DNA of 64,000 nucleotides from Pseudomonas syringae (GTDB lineage Bacteria; Pseudomonadota; Gammaproteobacteria; Pseudomonadales; Pseudomonadaceae): NCBI RefSeq assembly GCF_000737245.1, contig NZ_JPQU01000067.1, positions 158,354 to 222,353 of the forward strand, read 5' to 3'. Shown piece by piece: positions 17,601 to 25,784 of this stretch (position 1 is its first letter; each line of letters starts with the position of its first letter). The notes under the pieces were generated by a model. It saw only the letters and a program-made list of their open reading frames with translations, ran no database searches and was not told where the DNA came from. The position numbers and the translations under genes were made by a program.

Positions 17601-18525
17601 CCGTCGACGCACCCGGGAAAGGAGCAATCGCCGTCGGGTGGTTGTGAGTCTCGACCTTCATCAAAATGTGCACTGGCTCCTGCACCGCGCCGTACTGGCG
17701 GGTTTCAGGGTCCGGAAAGAAACGACCCGCTACACTGCCGACGATCACCGAAGCGTTGTCCTTGTAAGCAGACAGTACGCCTTCGCTGTGCATCTGATAG
17801 GTGTTCTTGATCATGCCAAACAGGCTTTTTTCCTGGCTTTCGCCGTCAATATCCCAACTGGCGTTGAAGATCTTGTGACGGCAATGCTCGGAGTTCGCCT
17901 GGGCAAACATCATCAGCTCGATGTCGTGGGGGTTGCGCCCCAAGCCATTGAAGCTGGTGACCAGATAATCGATTTCATCTTCAGCCAGGGCCAGACCGAG
18001 TTCGGTGTTGGCTTTCTCCAGCGCAGCGCGACCGCCACCCAGCACATCGATTGCCGTGAGCGGCTTGGGTTCAGCGTGAGTGAACAGGCCTTCGGCCTCC
18101 TGCACAGAACCCAGCACCATCTGCGTCATGCGATCGTGCAGCAAGCCGGCGATGATTTGCGCGTCAGCTTCATTGAACAGGCCTTCTACATAGAAGGTAA
18201 TCCCGCGTTCAATACGCTTGACCTTGGTCAGGCCGCAGTTACGGGCGATATCGCTGGCCTTGCTCGACCATGGCGAGATAGTGCCAAATCGTGGCATCAC
18301 CAGGAACAGCCGACCGCTTGGCTCTTGAACCGGCACGCTTGGGCCGTATTTCAGGATGCGAACGAGAACTTCCTGTTCCTCGCTGGTCAGATCGCCAGCA
18401 ACTTCAGCGAAGTGGGCGAATTCAGCATACAAGCCACTGACGGCCGAAACTTTTTGTTTCAGCTGCTCAAGTAATTTGCTGTGGCGGAAGGCAGAAAGGG
18501 CAGGAGCACCGCGCAGGATCAACAT
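14629..18525 (-). CDS. purL: Phosphoribosylformylglycinamidine synthase PurL
   Basis: Large single-chain enzyme (1298 residues) that converts FGAR and glutamine to FGAM with ATP, step four of purine synthesis. Order of domains: PurS-like N-terminus (1-150), linker, two FGAM synthase halves (about 165-1020, with [20 protein letters not shown] and [14 protein letters not shown]), and a C-terminal class I glutamine amidotransferase (about 1035-1298) with GVCNGCQML as the nucleophile elbow and PHPERV carrying the catalytic His. The ATG at 18523-18525 lies behind GAGG. The formyl-GAR product of PurT feeds this reaction. Confidence 0.97.
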   Translation of the reverse strand: [1298 protein letters not shown]

Positions 18526-18726
18526 CTTCGGGACAGCCTCGGGAAGGGGTGTGCTTTGAGGCCGTGCATTCTAGCCTAAACCGAGTGTTTGAGCATCCGA
18601 AACGGGCAGATTGAAGGCGTCCGGATGTCGGCCGGTCCAGTTTGCCGGATCAGAGCCCCGGCTCTAGCAGACCCTAGCCTCGCTGTCGAGATATGGCACC
18701 GGTCGTCCTTTGCGTATACTGCACCG

Positions 18727-20187
18727 ATGTTTTCCCAATCAGATCTCCGCCCTCGTTGTGCCAGATGGCTCATCGCAACCGGACTCTTCCTGATGCTCAG
18801 CGCCTGTGTGGATAAACCCAACACACTGGAGCGAGTAAAGGAGGATGGCGTTCTGCGCGTTGTAACCCGCAACAGCCCGGCGACCTATTTTCAGGATCGC
18901 AACGGTGAAACCGGTTTCGAGTACGAATTGGTCAAGCGTTTCGCCGAAGATCTGGGCGTCGAGCTGAAAATCGAAACCGCCGACAACCTCGATGATTTGT
19001 TCGATCAGATGCAGAAACCAGGCGGCCCGGTGCTGGCCGCTGCCGGCTTGATCGAAACCGAGCAACGTAAAAAGCAGGTCCGCTTCTCTCACCCGTATCT
19101 TGATGTCACGCCGCAAGTCATTTATCGAAACGGGCAGTCGCGGCCTACCGACGCCAGTGATCTGGTGGGCAAACGCATCACCGTCCTCAAAGGCAGCAGC
19201 CATGCCGAACAGCTGGCGGCGCTGAAAGCGAAAAATCCAGCCATCGAATATGAAGAATCCGACGCGGTTGAAGTCGTCGATCTGCTGCGCATGGTGGACG
19301 AAGGCCAGACGGACCTGACGCTGGTGGACTCCAACGAACTGGCGATGAATCAGGTGTACTTCCCCAATGTCCGGGTGGCGTTCGATCTGGGCGAAGGCAA
19401 AGAGCAGCGCTGGGCTGTCGCCGCAGGCGAAGACAACAGCCTGCTCAACGAAATCAACGCTTACCTCGACAAAGTCAGCAAAAACGGCACCCTGCAACGT
19501 CTGAAAGACCGCTATTACGGGCACGTCGACGTTCTCGGCTACATGGGTGCCTACACCTTTGCCCAGCATTTGCAGGAACGGCTTCCCAAGTATGAGAAGC
19601 ACTTCCGGGCGTCAGCCAAAAAAGAACAGGTCGACTGGCGTCTGCTAGCGGCTATTGGTTATCAGGAATCGCTGTGGCAACCGAGCGTCACGTCCAAGAC
19701 TGGCGTGCGTGGTTTGATGATGCTGACCCAGAACACCGCGCAAGCCATGGGCGTTTCAAACCGACTGGATGCCAGACAGAGCATTCAGGGCGGCGCCAAG
19801 TACTTTGCCTACGTAAAGGATCAGCTGGACGACAAGATTTCAGAGCCGGATCGCACATGGTTTGCTCTAGCTTCCTACAACGTTGGTAGCGGCCATCTGG
19901 AAGATGCGCGCAAATTGGCGGAAAACGAGGGCCTGAATCCAAATAAATGGCTCGACGTGAAAAAAATGCTACCGCGCCTGTCGCAGAAAAAGTGGTACAG
20001 CAAAACACGTTACGGTTATGCCCGAGGCGGTGAACCAGTGCACTTTGTTGCCAATATTCGCCGCTATTACGACATTCTGACCTGGGTCACGCAGCCACAA
20101 CTGGAAGGCAACCAGGTCGCGGAAGGCAACTTGCATGTGCCAGGCGTGAACAAGACCAAACCACCTGAAGAGAACCCACCGCTTTGA
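18727..20187 (+). CDS. mltF: Membrane-bound lytic murein transglycosylase F
   Basis: Lipoprotein of 486 residues. A signal peptide ends in the lipobox LSAC with Cys27. An amino-acid-binding-like (SBP_bac_3) domain follows (about 40-265), then a family 1 lytic transglycosylase domain (about 295-430) with catalytic Glu314 in GYQESLW and the motifs GVRGLMMLTQNTA and ASYNVGSGH. It cleaves the glycan strand of peptidoglycan, forming anhydromuramyl ends; the first domain regulates activity by binding muropeptides. The ATG at 18727 gives a normal lipoprotein signal, whereas an upstream in-frame start at 18589 does not. No Shine-Dalgarno site precedes this ATG, and a TATACT lies only 6 bases upstream. 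Confidence 0.93.
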   Translation: MFSQSDLRPRCARWLIATGLFLMLSACVDKPNTLERVKEDGVLRVVTRNSPATYFQDRNGETGFEYELVKRFAEDLGVELKIETADNLDDLFDQMQKPGGPVLAAAGLIETEQRKKQVRFSHPYLDVTPQVIYRNGQSRPTDASDLVGKRITVLKGSSHAEQLAALKAKNPAIEYEESDAVEVVDLLRMVDEGQTDLTLVDSNELAMNQVYFPNVRVAFDLGEGKEQRWAVAAGEDNSLLNEINAYLDKVSKNGTLQRLKDRYYGHVDVLGYMGAYTFAQHLQERLPKYEKHFRASAKKEQVDWRLLAAIGYQESLWQPSVTSKTGVRGLMMLTQNTAQAMGVSNRLDARQSIQGGAKYFAYVKDQLDDKISEPDRTWFALASYNVGSGHLEDARKLAENEGLNPNKWLDVKKMLPRLSQKKWYSKTRYGYARGGEPVHFVANIRRYYDILTWVTQPQLEGNQVAEGNLHVPGVNKTKPPEENPPL

Positions 20188-20220
20188 TGTCTACCTCGAC
20201 ATCGAGGTGATGGAAACCCC

Positions 20221-20311
20221 GTGGGAGCGAGCTTGCTCGCGAATGAATCATTCAGAGCCCAGAAGCCATCTGGGTTTACACCGGCTTCTTCGCGAGCAAG
20301 CTCGCTCCCAC
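20221..20311. repeat. REP-type palindrome, GCGAGCTTGCTCGC family, copy 1
   Basis: 91-bp element with perfect 23-bp arms (20221-20243 and 20289-20311) reading GTGGGAGCGAGCTTGCTCGC at the left end. It is the typical Pseudomonas REP pair, placed between the convergent mltF and tadA genes. A diverged copy is at 32941-33031. Confidence 0.88.
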
Positions 20312-20336
20312 AGTAAAAGCATTCAGAGACGATTAA

Positions 20337-20819
20337 TTACCCCTTCGCCCTTCTCATCCTGAAAAACTCGCTGAGCATCGCTCCGCACTCCTCTCCCAGA
20401 ACCCCGCCCTCGAACAACACACGATGGTTGAGAAAGCCCTGGGAGAAGAACTGACCCTGGCTTTGAACAATGCCAGCCTTTGGCTCAAGCGCGCCGTATA
20501 CCACTCGGGCAATCCGCGAATGCACGATCAGTCCGGCGCACATGCTGCAGGGCTCCAGCGTGACGTACAGGGTGCTGCCCGGCAGTCGATAATTGCTGAC
20601 TGCCTGAGCCGCCGCACGCACGGCGACCATCTCGGCATGAGCACTGGGATCGCTGCCGCTGATGGGGCAGTTGAAGCCTCGGCCAATGATTTCGCCGTCC
20701 TGCACCAACACCGCGCCCACTGGCACTTCGCCCAGCGCCGCCCCCTGGGCTGCCAGCGCCAGCGCTTCGCGCATGAAGTCCTGATCGCGACTGCGGTCGA
20801 TGATCTGTGGCTGACGCAT
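20337..20819 (-). CDS. tadA: tRNA-specific adenosine deaminase TadA
   Basis: Zinc enzyme that deaminates A34 of tRNA-Arg(ACG) to inosine, which is essential for reading CGC and CGA codons. The 160-residue protein has the cytidine-deaminase-like signature: His61 and catalytic Glu63 in HAEMVAVRA, and PCSMC with Cys91 and Cys94. The ATG at 20817-20819 follows GAGG. It ends 26 bases from a REP palindrome and is convergent with mltF. Confidence 0.94.
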   Translation of the reverse strand: MRQPQIIDRSRDQDFMREALALAAQGAALGEVPVGAVLVQDGEIIGRGFNCPISGSDPSAHAEMVAVRAAAQAVSNYRLPGSTLYVTLEPCSMCAGLIVHSRIARVVYGALEPKAGIVQSQGQFFSQGFLNHRVLFEGGVLGEECGAMLSEFFRMRRAKG

Positions 20820-20914
20820 GCTGAAAACCTCGATAGCGACCCAAAGCGGGTAGGAGCCGGAAAAGGCGACATCCTAAAACTGTGCGGCGCGTAACTCCAC
20901 ACCGTTTTGACCCG

Positions 20915-21307
20915 CTATTCTCGAGAGCGCCACGACAGCCTGGTGCTGAGGGTGGATATGCCCAGGTCCTGAAGCTTACGCATGAACGGAACCAGACAAG
21001 CGCCACCATCCGGGCGGTAATGCCCAGACGCGTCATTGATCAGCCCGATGACCTCTTCCACCTCAAAGAATTGCTGCTGCCGGATGATCCTGAGCTCCCC
21101 GGCGCAAATCACCGGCTGCCCGCTGGCCAACTGACTGTGACGCACATAGGTGGCATGGCTTTCCCGGTGATCCCACAACTTATAGATGATGGCGCCGTCC
21201 GGGGTATAGACCCAGGTGTAACTGTCGCCCGTCGAGTTGGGCTTGAGCAATTCAGTACGGCGAGTCTTGAGATTCTCACCCACCAGACGCCCGTCATGCA
21301 CGCCCAT
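20915..21307 (-). CDS. Uncharacterised protein with an SGHY motif, probably the broken-off C-terminal part of the upstream gene
   Basis: A 130-residue reading frame from ATG 21307. It contains YTWVYTPDGAIIYKLW, HSQLASGQPVICAGELRI and LINDASGHYRPDGGAC. The order HS-x-L, G-x-x-x-x-AGE and SGHY-x-P resembles a module I recall in plant IQM calmodulin-binding proteins and some bacterial proteins; the function there is not settled. This frame is the same as that of the upstream 440-residue gene: after that gene's TAA, 11 sense codons (DPSSIDGVGQL) lead straight into this ATG with no good ribosome binding site. So it is most likely the C-terminal part of one protein of about 582 residues, interrupted by a single stop codon. 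An independent gene remains possible. Confidence 0.5.
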   Translation of the reverse strand: MGVHDGRLVGENLKTRRTELLKPNSTGDSYTWVYTPDGAIIYKLWDHRESHATYVRHSQLASGQPVICAGELRIIRQQQFFEVEEVIGLINDASGHYRPDGGACLVPFMRKLQDLGISTLSTRLSWRSRE

Positions 21308-21340
21308 TAACTGGCCTACACCGTCGATGCTGGAAGGGTC

Positions 21341-22663
21341 TTAATTACGCCAGCGCAAGAGATCGCCAATATAGGGCAACAGGCCCATAGGGTAGGTTTT
21401 GCCGTTGTAGTCAAAGGGCCGATTGTCGTCACTGCGCCAGAGCCAGGGATAGATCGGCCAGCTTGCAACCAATTCCCTGCGCGCACCAACGCCGGCAAAC
21501 CAGCGATTCATGCTCTTGAATGCGCCATATCGGCAGTAACCGTTCACTATCAGCTCAAAACTTTCCAGCTTCCAGGCGGATCCGTAAACACTGTTACCCA
21601 CCTGATAAATATTGATTTCCGCCAGGTCGGTTATGGTCACGTGCTGTTTGCCCAGTAGCTCTCGGAAATCAAGTTCTTTGTTGACCCAGGCGCCACGTTG
21701 CGGAGCATCGAACAGCGTAACGACTTGGTGCGGATAACCTAACGCCAACAAAATAGCGTCACCGGTGCCCGACCAGTAGTCATCGGACAGGCGAGCCATA
21801 ACTTCAAGCTTATGCACCAGCATCTTTCCCGGTGCTCTGGGGCGATCAACTTCAGGTTCAGGTCTAGGGATGCCAAGTTTCCAGACTGCTTTATGCTTTT
21901 CGGAGACTTCGTAAGCGGGTTCCACGACGAGGGGAATGTCGCGGTTATCGTCATAGCTGACGACACCCTGACCACCCACATTGAACAGCTCTCCTGTGGA
22001 AGTCAGCTGCCATTGCTGCTCCTGTAAGGAACTGTTTACAGGCTCGCAGACCAGCTTCCCGGCCTTCAAGGCCAGTCCAAGCTTGCTGTTTTGATGAATC
22101 AGCGCGCCCTTTTCGAATAGCCACGCATCTGGACGTGTCACTTCATCAGGTATCACGACCAGATTCAGAACCCCCGCCTCGTAAACCAATTGGCCGTGCT
22201 CATTGCACAAGGTAAACGCGCAACCCGGCAGCATGTCGAGCAACTGATTATCTTCAGGGGACGGCGCTCTGCCGATCCAGCTGCGCACATTGAGAATGAA
22301 CCAGGACTGTAAGTAATCGTCCTCTTGGCCCGGTTCTGAAAAAACCAGTGTCCGGTTGGATGAGTCACTTTGAATGACATTGACGTCCTTTATCCCTTCC
22401 AGAGAAATGACGCCGCTAATCATCAGCTCGGAATCGTAAGCCACCATACAAATCGCATCACGTTGATCCCGATAGCGGAAACACCAGTATTGATAGCCTT
22501 CGTACTCAATGACCGGCAAGTGCGGGCGGGATCCTCCAGGCCTGAGCACATTATCTTGCGGAAATCCGCCACTTACGGTCGAACTGCAATAAGCCGGCGG
22601 CTGCGGCGCATGATTCGCAGGAATCCATCTGATGACCGGCTCATAAATGGAAAAATTGTCCAA
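21341..22663 (-). CDS. Uncharacterised protein with ricin-like and PLAT-like regions
   Basis: 440 residues, beginning at TTG 22661-22663; the start is set by AGGAG seven bases upstream and no ATG is near. No signal peptide is visible. Residues about 140-265 look like a beta-trefoil lectin (QNSKLGLALKAGKL, LQEQQWQLTSTGELFNVGG with a QxW motif, then AVWKLG). Residues about 283-375 look like a PLAT/LH2-type beta sandwich (SGTGDAILLALG, AWVNKELDFREL, DLAEINIYQVGN, AWKLESFELIVNG). The reading frame ends at TAA 21341-21343 and continues in frame as the SGHY-containing piece downstream. Carbohydrate- or lipid-binding domains without an obvious enzyme suggest a secreted effector, toxin or surface-interaction protein, but this is inference. 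The domain matches are from reading the sequence by eye. Confidence 0.55.
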   Translation of the reverse strand: MDNFSIYEPVIRWIPANHAPQPPAYCSSTVSGGFPQDNVLRPGGSRPHLPVIEYEGYQYWCFRYRDQRDAICMVAYDSELMISGVISLEGIKDVNVIQSDSSNRTLVFSEPGQEDDYLQSWFILNVRSWIGRAPSPEDNQLLDMLPGCAFTLCNEHGQLVYEAGVLNLVVIPDEVTRPDAWLFEKGALIHQNSKLGLALKAGKLVCEPVNSSLQEQQWQLTSTGELFNVGGQGVVSYDDNRDIPLVVEPAYEVSEKHKAVWKLGIPRPEPEVDRPRAPGKMLVHKLEVMARLSDDYWSGTGDAILLALGYPHQVVTLFDAPQRGAWVNKELDFRELLGKQHVTITDLAEINIYQVGNSVYGSAWKLESFELIVNGYCRYGAFKSMNRWFAGVGARRELVASWPIYPWLWRSDDNRPFDYNGKTYPMGLLPYIGDLLRWRN

Positions 22664-22772
22664 TTAAACGCTCCTGTTGCTGTGAATTAAGGAGCGTTCA
22701 ATAAAATACAAATTATTCGAGGCTGGGCGGTACTTATCTATCGGGACTTATCTACCCGTGATGGGACAGCTC

Positions 22773-24146
22773 TTACGCAACCTCGATAGCCGCCATCAAA
22801 CCGGTCTCCATGTGATCAATCACATGGCAATGGAACATCCACACGCCGGGGTTATCAGCGACCAACGCGACCTGGGCGCGCTCATTTTTGCCCAACAGGA
22901 ATGTGTCGGTGAAGTACGGGATGATTTTTCTGCGATTGGAGGCGATGACCTTGAAGCTCATTCCATGCAGATGGATCGGGTGCTGGTACTGGGTCATGTT
23001 CTTGAGTTCGAAAATATAGCTCTTGCCCAGTTCCAGCTTCGCAATGGGTCGATCCGCGCAGGTCTTGTCGGTGATATCCCAGGCCTGGCCGTTGATCTGC
23101 CACAAGCTCGGCGGTTTGCCGTTGTCGACATTGACCGACACCGAGCCGACCCATTCAAAATTGAAGTTGAGCTTCTCGGCATTTTCCAGATCAGGCTCCG
23201 CAACGGGATTGGCTGGCAGTTCCGGCGGCCACTCGCCAGGAGCCTCTGTGCTGGCAACCGAACGAAACGTGCCAAGACGCACAGGCCCATTACGAAAGGA
23301 CAACTCTTCCCCGGCTGGGGGCGCCTTGATCGCCAGGCAAATGCGCATGCCGGGGCCGAGCCAATAGTCCTTGCCCAGCGGACGCGGCTTGATCGGATTG
23401 CCATCCAGCGCGTAGATCTGCGCTTCAGCGCCCGGCAGGTTGAGGCGATACGTCACGGTATTGTCGAGATTGAGAATCCGCACACGGGTGATTTGCCCGG
23501 CCGGCAGCTCGATAACCCCCTGAGGGATGCCATTAATGGTGGAGAGCCGCCCTGCCGTGCCTTCCCGAGCAGCCTCGCGGATCACACTGAATTCAGTGAA
23601 CGCGCCCACCTCGTCCACATGCCAGCTTTTGAGGCTGACGGTGCGCTCATGCTTGAAACCGGTCGGCTCGCGCTCTTCGATAATCAACGGCCCGACCAGC
23701 CCGCGGCCCAGCTCTTCACTGCTGCTGACATGGGGGTGATACCAGTAGCTGCCAGCGTCGGGCACGCGAAACTTGTAATCGAAGTATTCGCCAGGCTTGA
23801 CCGGCAATTGCGAGACATAGGGCACGCCGTCCATCTCAAGCGGCAATCGAATCCCATGCCAGTGAATGGTGGTTTCCACTGGCAGGTGATTGATGAAGCG
23901 CAAACGCAGCCACTCACCTTGACGCACCCGCAATTCGGTACCCGGCGCAGAACCACCAAAAGCCCAGGCGGGCGTCTGATGTCCAGCCACCAGCTCAACA
24001 TCCAGCGGCGCGGCGATCAATTCAAAGTCATGCCCTTCCCCCGGCCCGCGACGGCCCAGCCAATACCGGGAAGCACCGCCCGCTCCTAACCCCACTGCAG
24101 CAAGACCTACAAGGCCTCCGAGTATTTGTCGACGGGTAAAGGACAT
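22773..24146 (-). CDS. Tat-exported multicopper oxidase
   Basis: Periplasmic oxidase of 457 residues. It starts MSFTRRQILGGLVGLAAVGL, a twin-arginine signal. All four copper-binding segments are present: IHWHGIRLP, YWYHPHVSS, HPIHLHGMSF and the type 1 segment FHCHVIDHMETGLM with Cys, His and Met ligands. It should couple one-electron oxidation of substrate to reduction of oxygen to water; the substrate (metal ion or phenol) is unknown. The ATG at 24144-24146 places the Tat motif correctly, so the upstream start at 24221 was rejected. In Pseudomonas aeruginosa, as I recall, a similar oxidase gene lies between tadA and guaA. Confidence 0.88.
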   Translation of the reverse strand: MSFTRRQILGGLVGLAAVGLGAGGASRYWLGRRGPGEGHDFELIAAPLDVELVAGHQTPAWAFGGSAPGTELRVRQGEWLRLRFINHLPVETTIHWHGIRLPLEMDGVPYVSQLPVKPGEYFDYKFRVPDAGSYWYHPHVSSSEELGRGLVGPLIIEEREPTGFKHERTVSLKSWHVDEVGAFTEFSVIREAAREGTAGRLSTINGIPQGVIELPAGQITRVRILNLDNTVTYRLNLPGAEAQIYALDGNPIKPRPLGKDYWLGPGMRICLAIKAPPAGEELSFRNGPVRLGTFRSVASTEAPGEWPPELPANPVAEPDLENAEKLNFNFEWVGSVSVNVDNGKPPSLWQINGQAWDITDKTCADRPIAKLELGKSYIFELKNMTQYQHPIHLHGMSFKVIASNRRKIIPYFTDTFLLGKNERAQVALVADNPGVWMFHCHVIDHMETGLMAAIEVA

Positions 24147-24275
24147 AAGCGCAGGTACCTCAAAATCATCACGAGCCGCATCTGAGAGTCGATGCGAGGG
24201 GCGAATAAGATACACCTGCATTTGGGAAAAATTAAGCGTCGATATGTCGCAATGACCACGCTGCCAAATACTGCT

Positions 24276-24317
24276 TATAAAAAAGGCCGGGCAACCTCAA
24301 CGGTTATCCCGGCCTTT
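24276..24317 (-). terminator. Intrinsic terminator after the small membrane protein gene
   Basis: Stem AAAGGCCGGG / CCCGGCCTTT (24282-24291 and 24308-24317) with a 16-base loop, followed on the minus strand by a T-run down to 24276. It separates the membrane protein gene from the multicopper oxidase. Confidence 0.85.
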
Positions 24318-24340
24318 CTGATCAATCATTCAGCGAACGG

Positions 24341-24745
24341 TCAATGCGGTACAAGCGACTTATCGCCGCGTGGCGTGAAAAACGCCAACGCCGCAGCAGC
24401 GATGAACAAGGCAGGCACATCACCGGCTAAATGGCCGAGATGGCTGACTCCATCCGTTCCGACAACAAAAGACTGCCAGGTCATGATTGCTCCATGCACG
24501 ACACTCGACCACACAGTGAACCAAATCAGACTCAAATGCTTCACCGGATCACGCGATGCAATCAGCAAGAACACGCCAAGCGTCGCATAGATGCCGACGA
24601 TCATTAGCGGATAGTCAGAATGCCCGCTGTGCCAAGCCCAACCGGACGGCCACAGGATCATCAGCGGCCAGAACGCGAATACAGCGATCAGACCTACAAC
24701 AATCAAAACAATACGCAAGGCAGCAAGTTGTTGGGTGTCGTTCAT
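24341..24745 (-). CDS. Small four-helix membrane protein (DUF6632-like)
   Basis: 134 residues with four hydrophobic segments (about 10-32, 45-64, 72-92 and 105-124). It includes HSGHSDYPLMIVGIYATLGVF, and VVHGAIMTWQSF and HLGHLAGDVPALFI with several conserved-looking histidines inside the membrane part. It resembles the uncharacterised DUF6632 family; the name is from memory. The ATG at 24743-24745 has a good AAGGAG site. It has its own terminator, so it is probably a single-gene unit. Function unknown. Confidence 0.65.
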   Translation of the reverse strand: MNDTQQLAALRIVLIVVGLIAVFAFWPLMILWPSGWAWHSGHSDYPLMIVGIYATLGVFLLIASRDPVKHLSLIWFTVWSSVVHGAIMTWQSFVVGTDGVSHLGHLAGDVPALFIAAAALAFFTPRGDKSLVPH

Positions 24746-24901
24746 GGCCGGCTCCTTGTTGCGGCAGGTGAATCGCCGTCACTGGACACCAGTGAGTATA
24801 GAACTCTCTCAAACGCATATCTCGTCAACCAATACCGTCAGTCTTTTTGGCGGTATCAGGCATCGCACTTCATTGGTCTATCCATGAACTCCCCTGCGCG
24901 G

Positions 24902-25459
24902 TCAGTTTCCGGCGGCGTCTTTTTTGGGAACGCCAATGGCTTTGCGCTCACCCGATGCAGAGACTTCGTATACGCTCATGACCCACGTGTCGCCGACCAC
25001 GGTTTCTACCAGGTAATTCTTCTTGGCTTGCGGCGTGAATTGCTGCGCTACAGGCTGCTCCTTGTCGAACGGCGTAGGCATGGGAATACCATTGAAGGTA
25101 AACGGTTTGACCTTGACCACACCTTCTACGTACATCGTTTTATCAGCCTCGACCAACTTACTGATGCTGTCAGTACCACCGGCCATTTTCTTCAGATAAG
25201 CCGGTATGCGCTTGAAGTAAGCAGAGTCATAAACCCGATCACCCGCACTCTCAAATCCACCATTGGCATACCAGTACGTGTAGCTGACAGGATGGCCACC
25301 CTCGCCGCCTATGGTGCGGAAAGTCACGCTCGCTTGATGGTCATTCATGGCCAGCGGAACTACTGGTTCTGAAGTTAGATCACCCGCCTGACGGCTGCTG
25401 CAGCCGGTCATGACAAGCGCGAAAGTGAGTGCTAGCGGAAGCGCCAAAGAAGTTTTCAT
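24902..25459 (-). CDS. Uncharacterised lipoprotein
   Basis: 185 residues. A signal peptide ends in the lipobox VMTGC, with Cys20 as the lipid-attachment site. The mature part has no recognisable domain; it contains VSYTYWYANGGFESAGDRV, YFKRIPAYLKKMAGG and NYLVETVVGDTWVMSVYEVS. It ends in a lysine-rich tail (VPKKDAAGN). The residues after Cys (SSRQ) give no inner-membrane retention Asp at +2, so an outer-membrane location is likely. The ATG follows CAGGGA. Neighbours give no hint of function. Confidence 0.72.
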   Translation of the reverse strand: MKTSLALPLALTFALVMTGCSSRQAGDLTSEPVVPLAMNDHQASVTFRTIGGEGGHPVSYTYWYANGGFESAGDRVYDSAYFKRIPAYLKKMAGGTDSISKLVEADKTMYVEGVVKVKPFTFNGIPMPTPFDKEQPVAQQFTPQAKKNYLVETVVGDTWVMSVYEVSASGERKAIGVPKKDAAGN

Positions 25460-25740
25460 TCGATCCCTGAACAGGCTTTAAGAAGGCCTGTATAGAGCGG
25501 TTTGTAGGGCGAAGGTTCCCTGTACAGGTCGACGGGAAAGGGTTAAGCACTGAAGGAAATTCGACGATTTCGATGGTTTTAGCCCCTCACCGTTTCAGGC
25601 CGTCGGTGGTTTGCGGAGCCTGACCCAAGACCCAACTGGACAGGGTATCGATGTGATTTACCGATGATGCCTGCACCGCGCGCCATGACCTGCGCCCGAA
25701 CCTCATTTCTAGCGCAGAACGTCTTGGATCTCAGCCACAG
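25460..25740. other. Intergenic region without a gene
   Basis: About 280 bases between the lipoprotein gene and the guaA terminator. I see a 10-bp palindrome CCTGTACAGG at 25519-25528, which might be an operator for the lipoprotein gene, and no convincing reading frame, RNA gene or repeat. Confidence 0.5.
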
Positions 25741-25766
25741 AAAAGCCCGCTATTACGCGGGCTTTT
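25741..25766 (-). terminator. Intrinsic terminator after guaA
   Basis: Perfect stem AAAAGCCCGC / GCGGGCTTTT with a 6-base loop, 18 bases past the guaA stop, ending in a T-run on the minus strand. Confidence 0.9.
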
Positions 25767-25784
25767 AGGTTTAGCTATGCGGGA

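Noticed and set aside
16756..18474. 572-codon open frame on the plus strand, opposite purL
   Set aside because: It lies wholly antisense to purL; its product is rich in His, Gln and Arg with no known domain, which is typical of shadows in GC-rich coding DNA.
22758..24089. 443-codon open frame on the plus strand, opposite the multicopper oxidase
   Set aside because: Antisense to a gene with all copper ligands; the product has no known domain.
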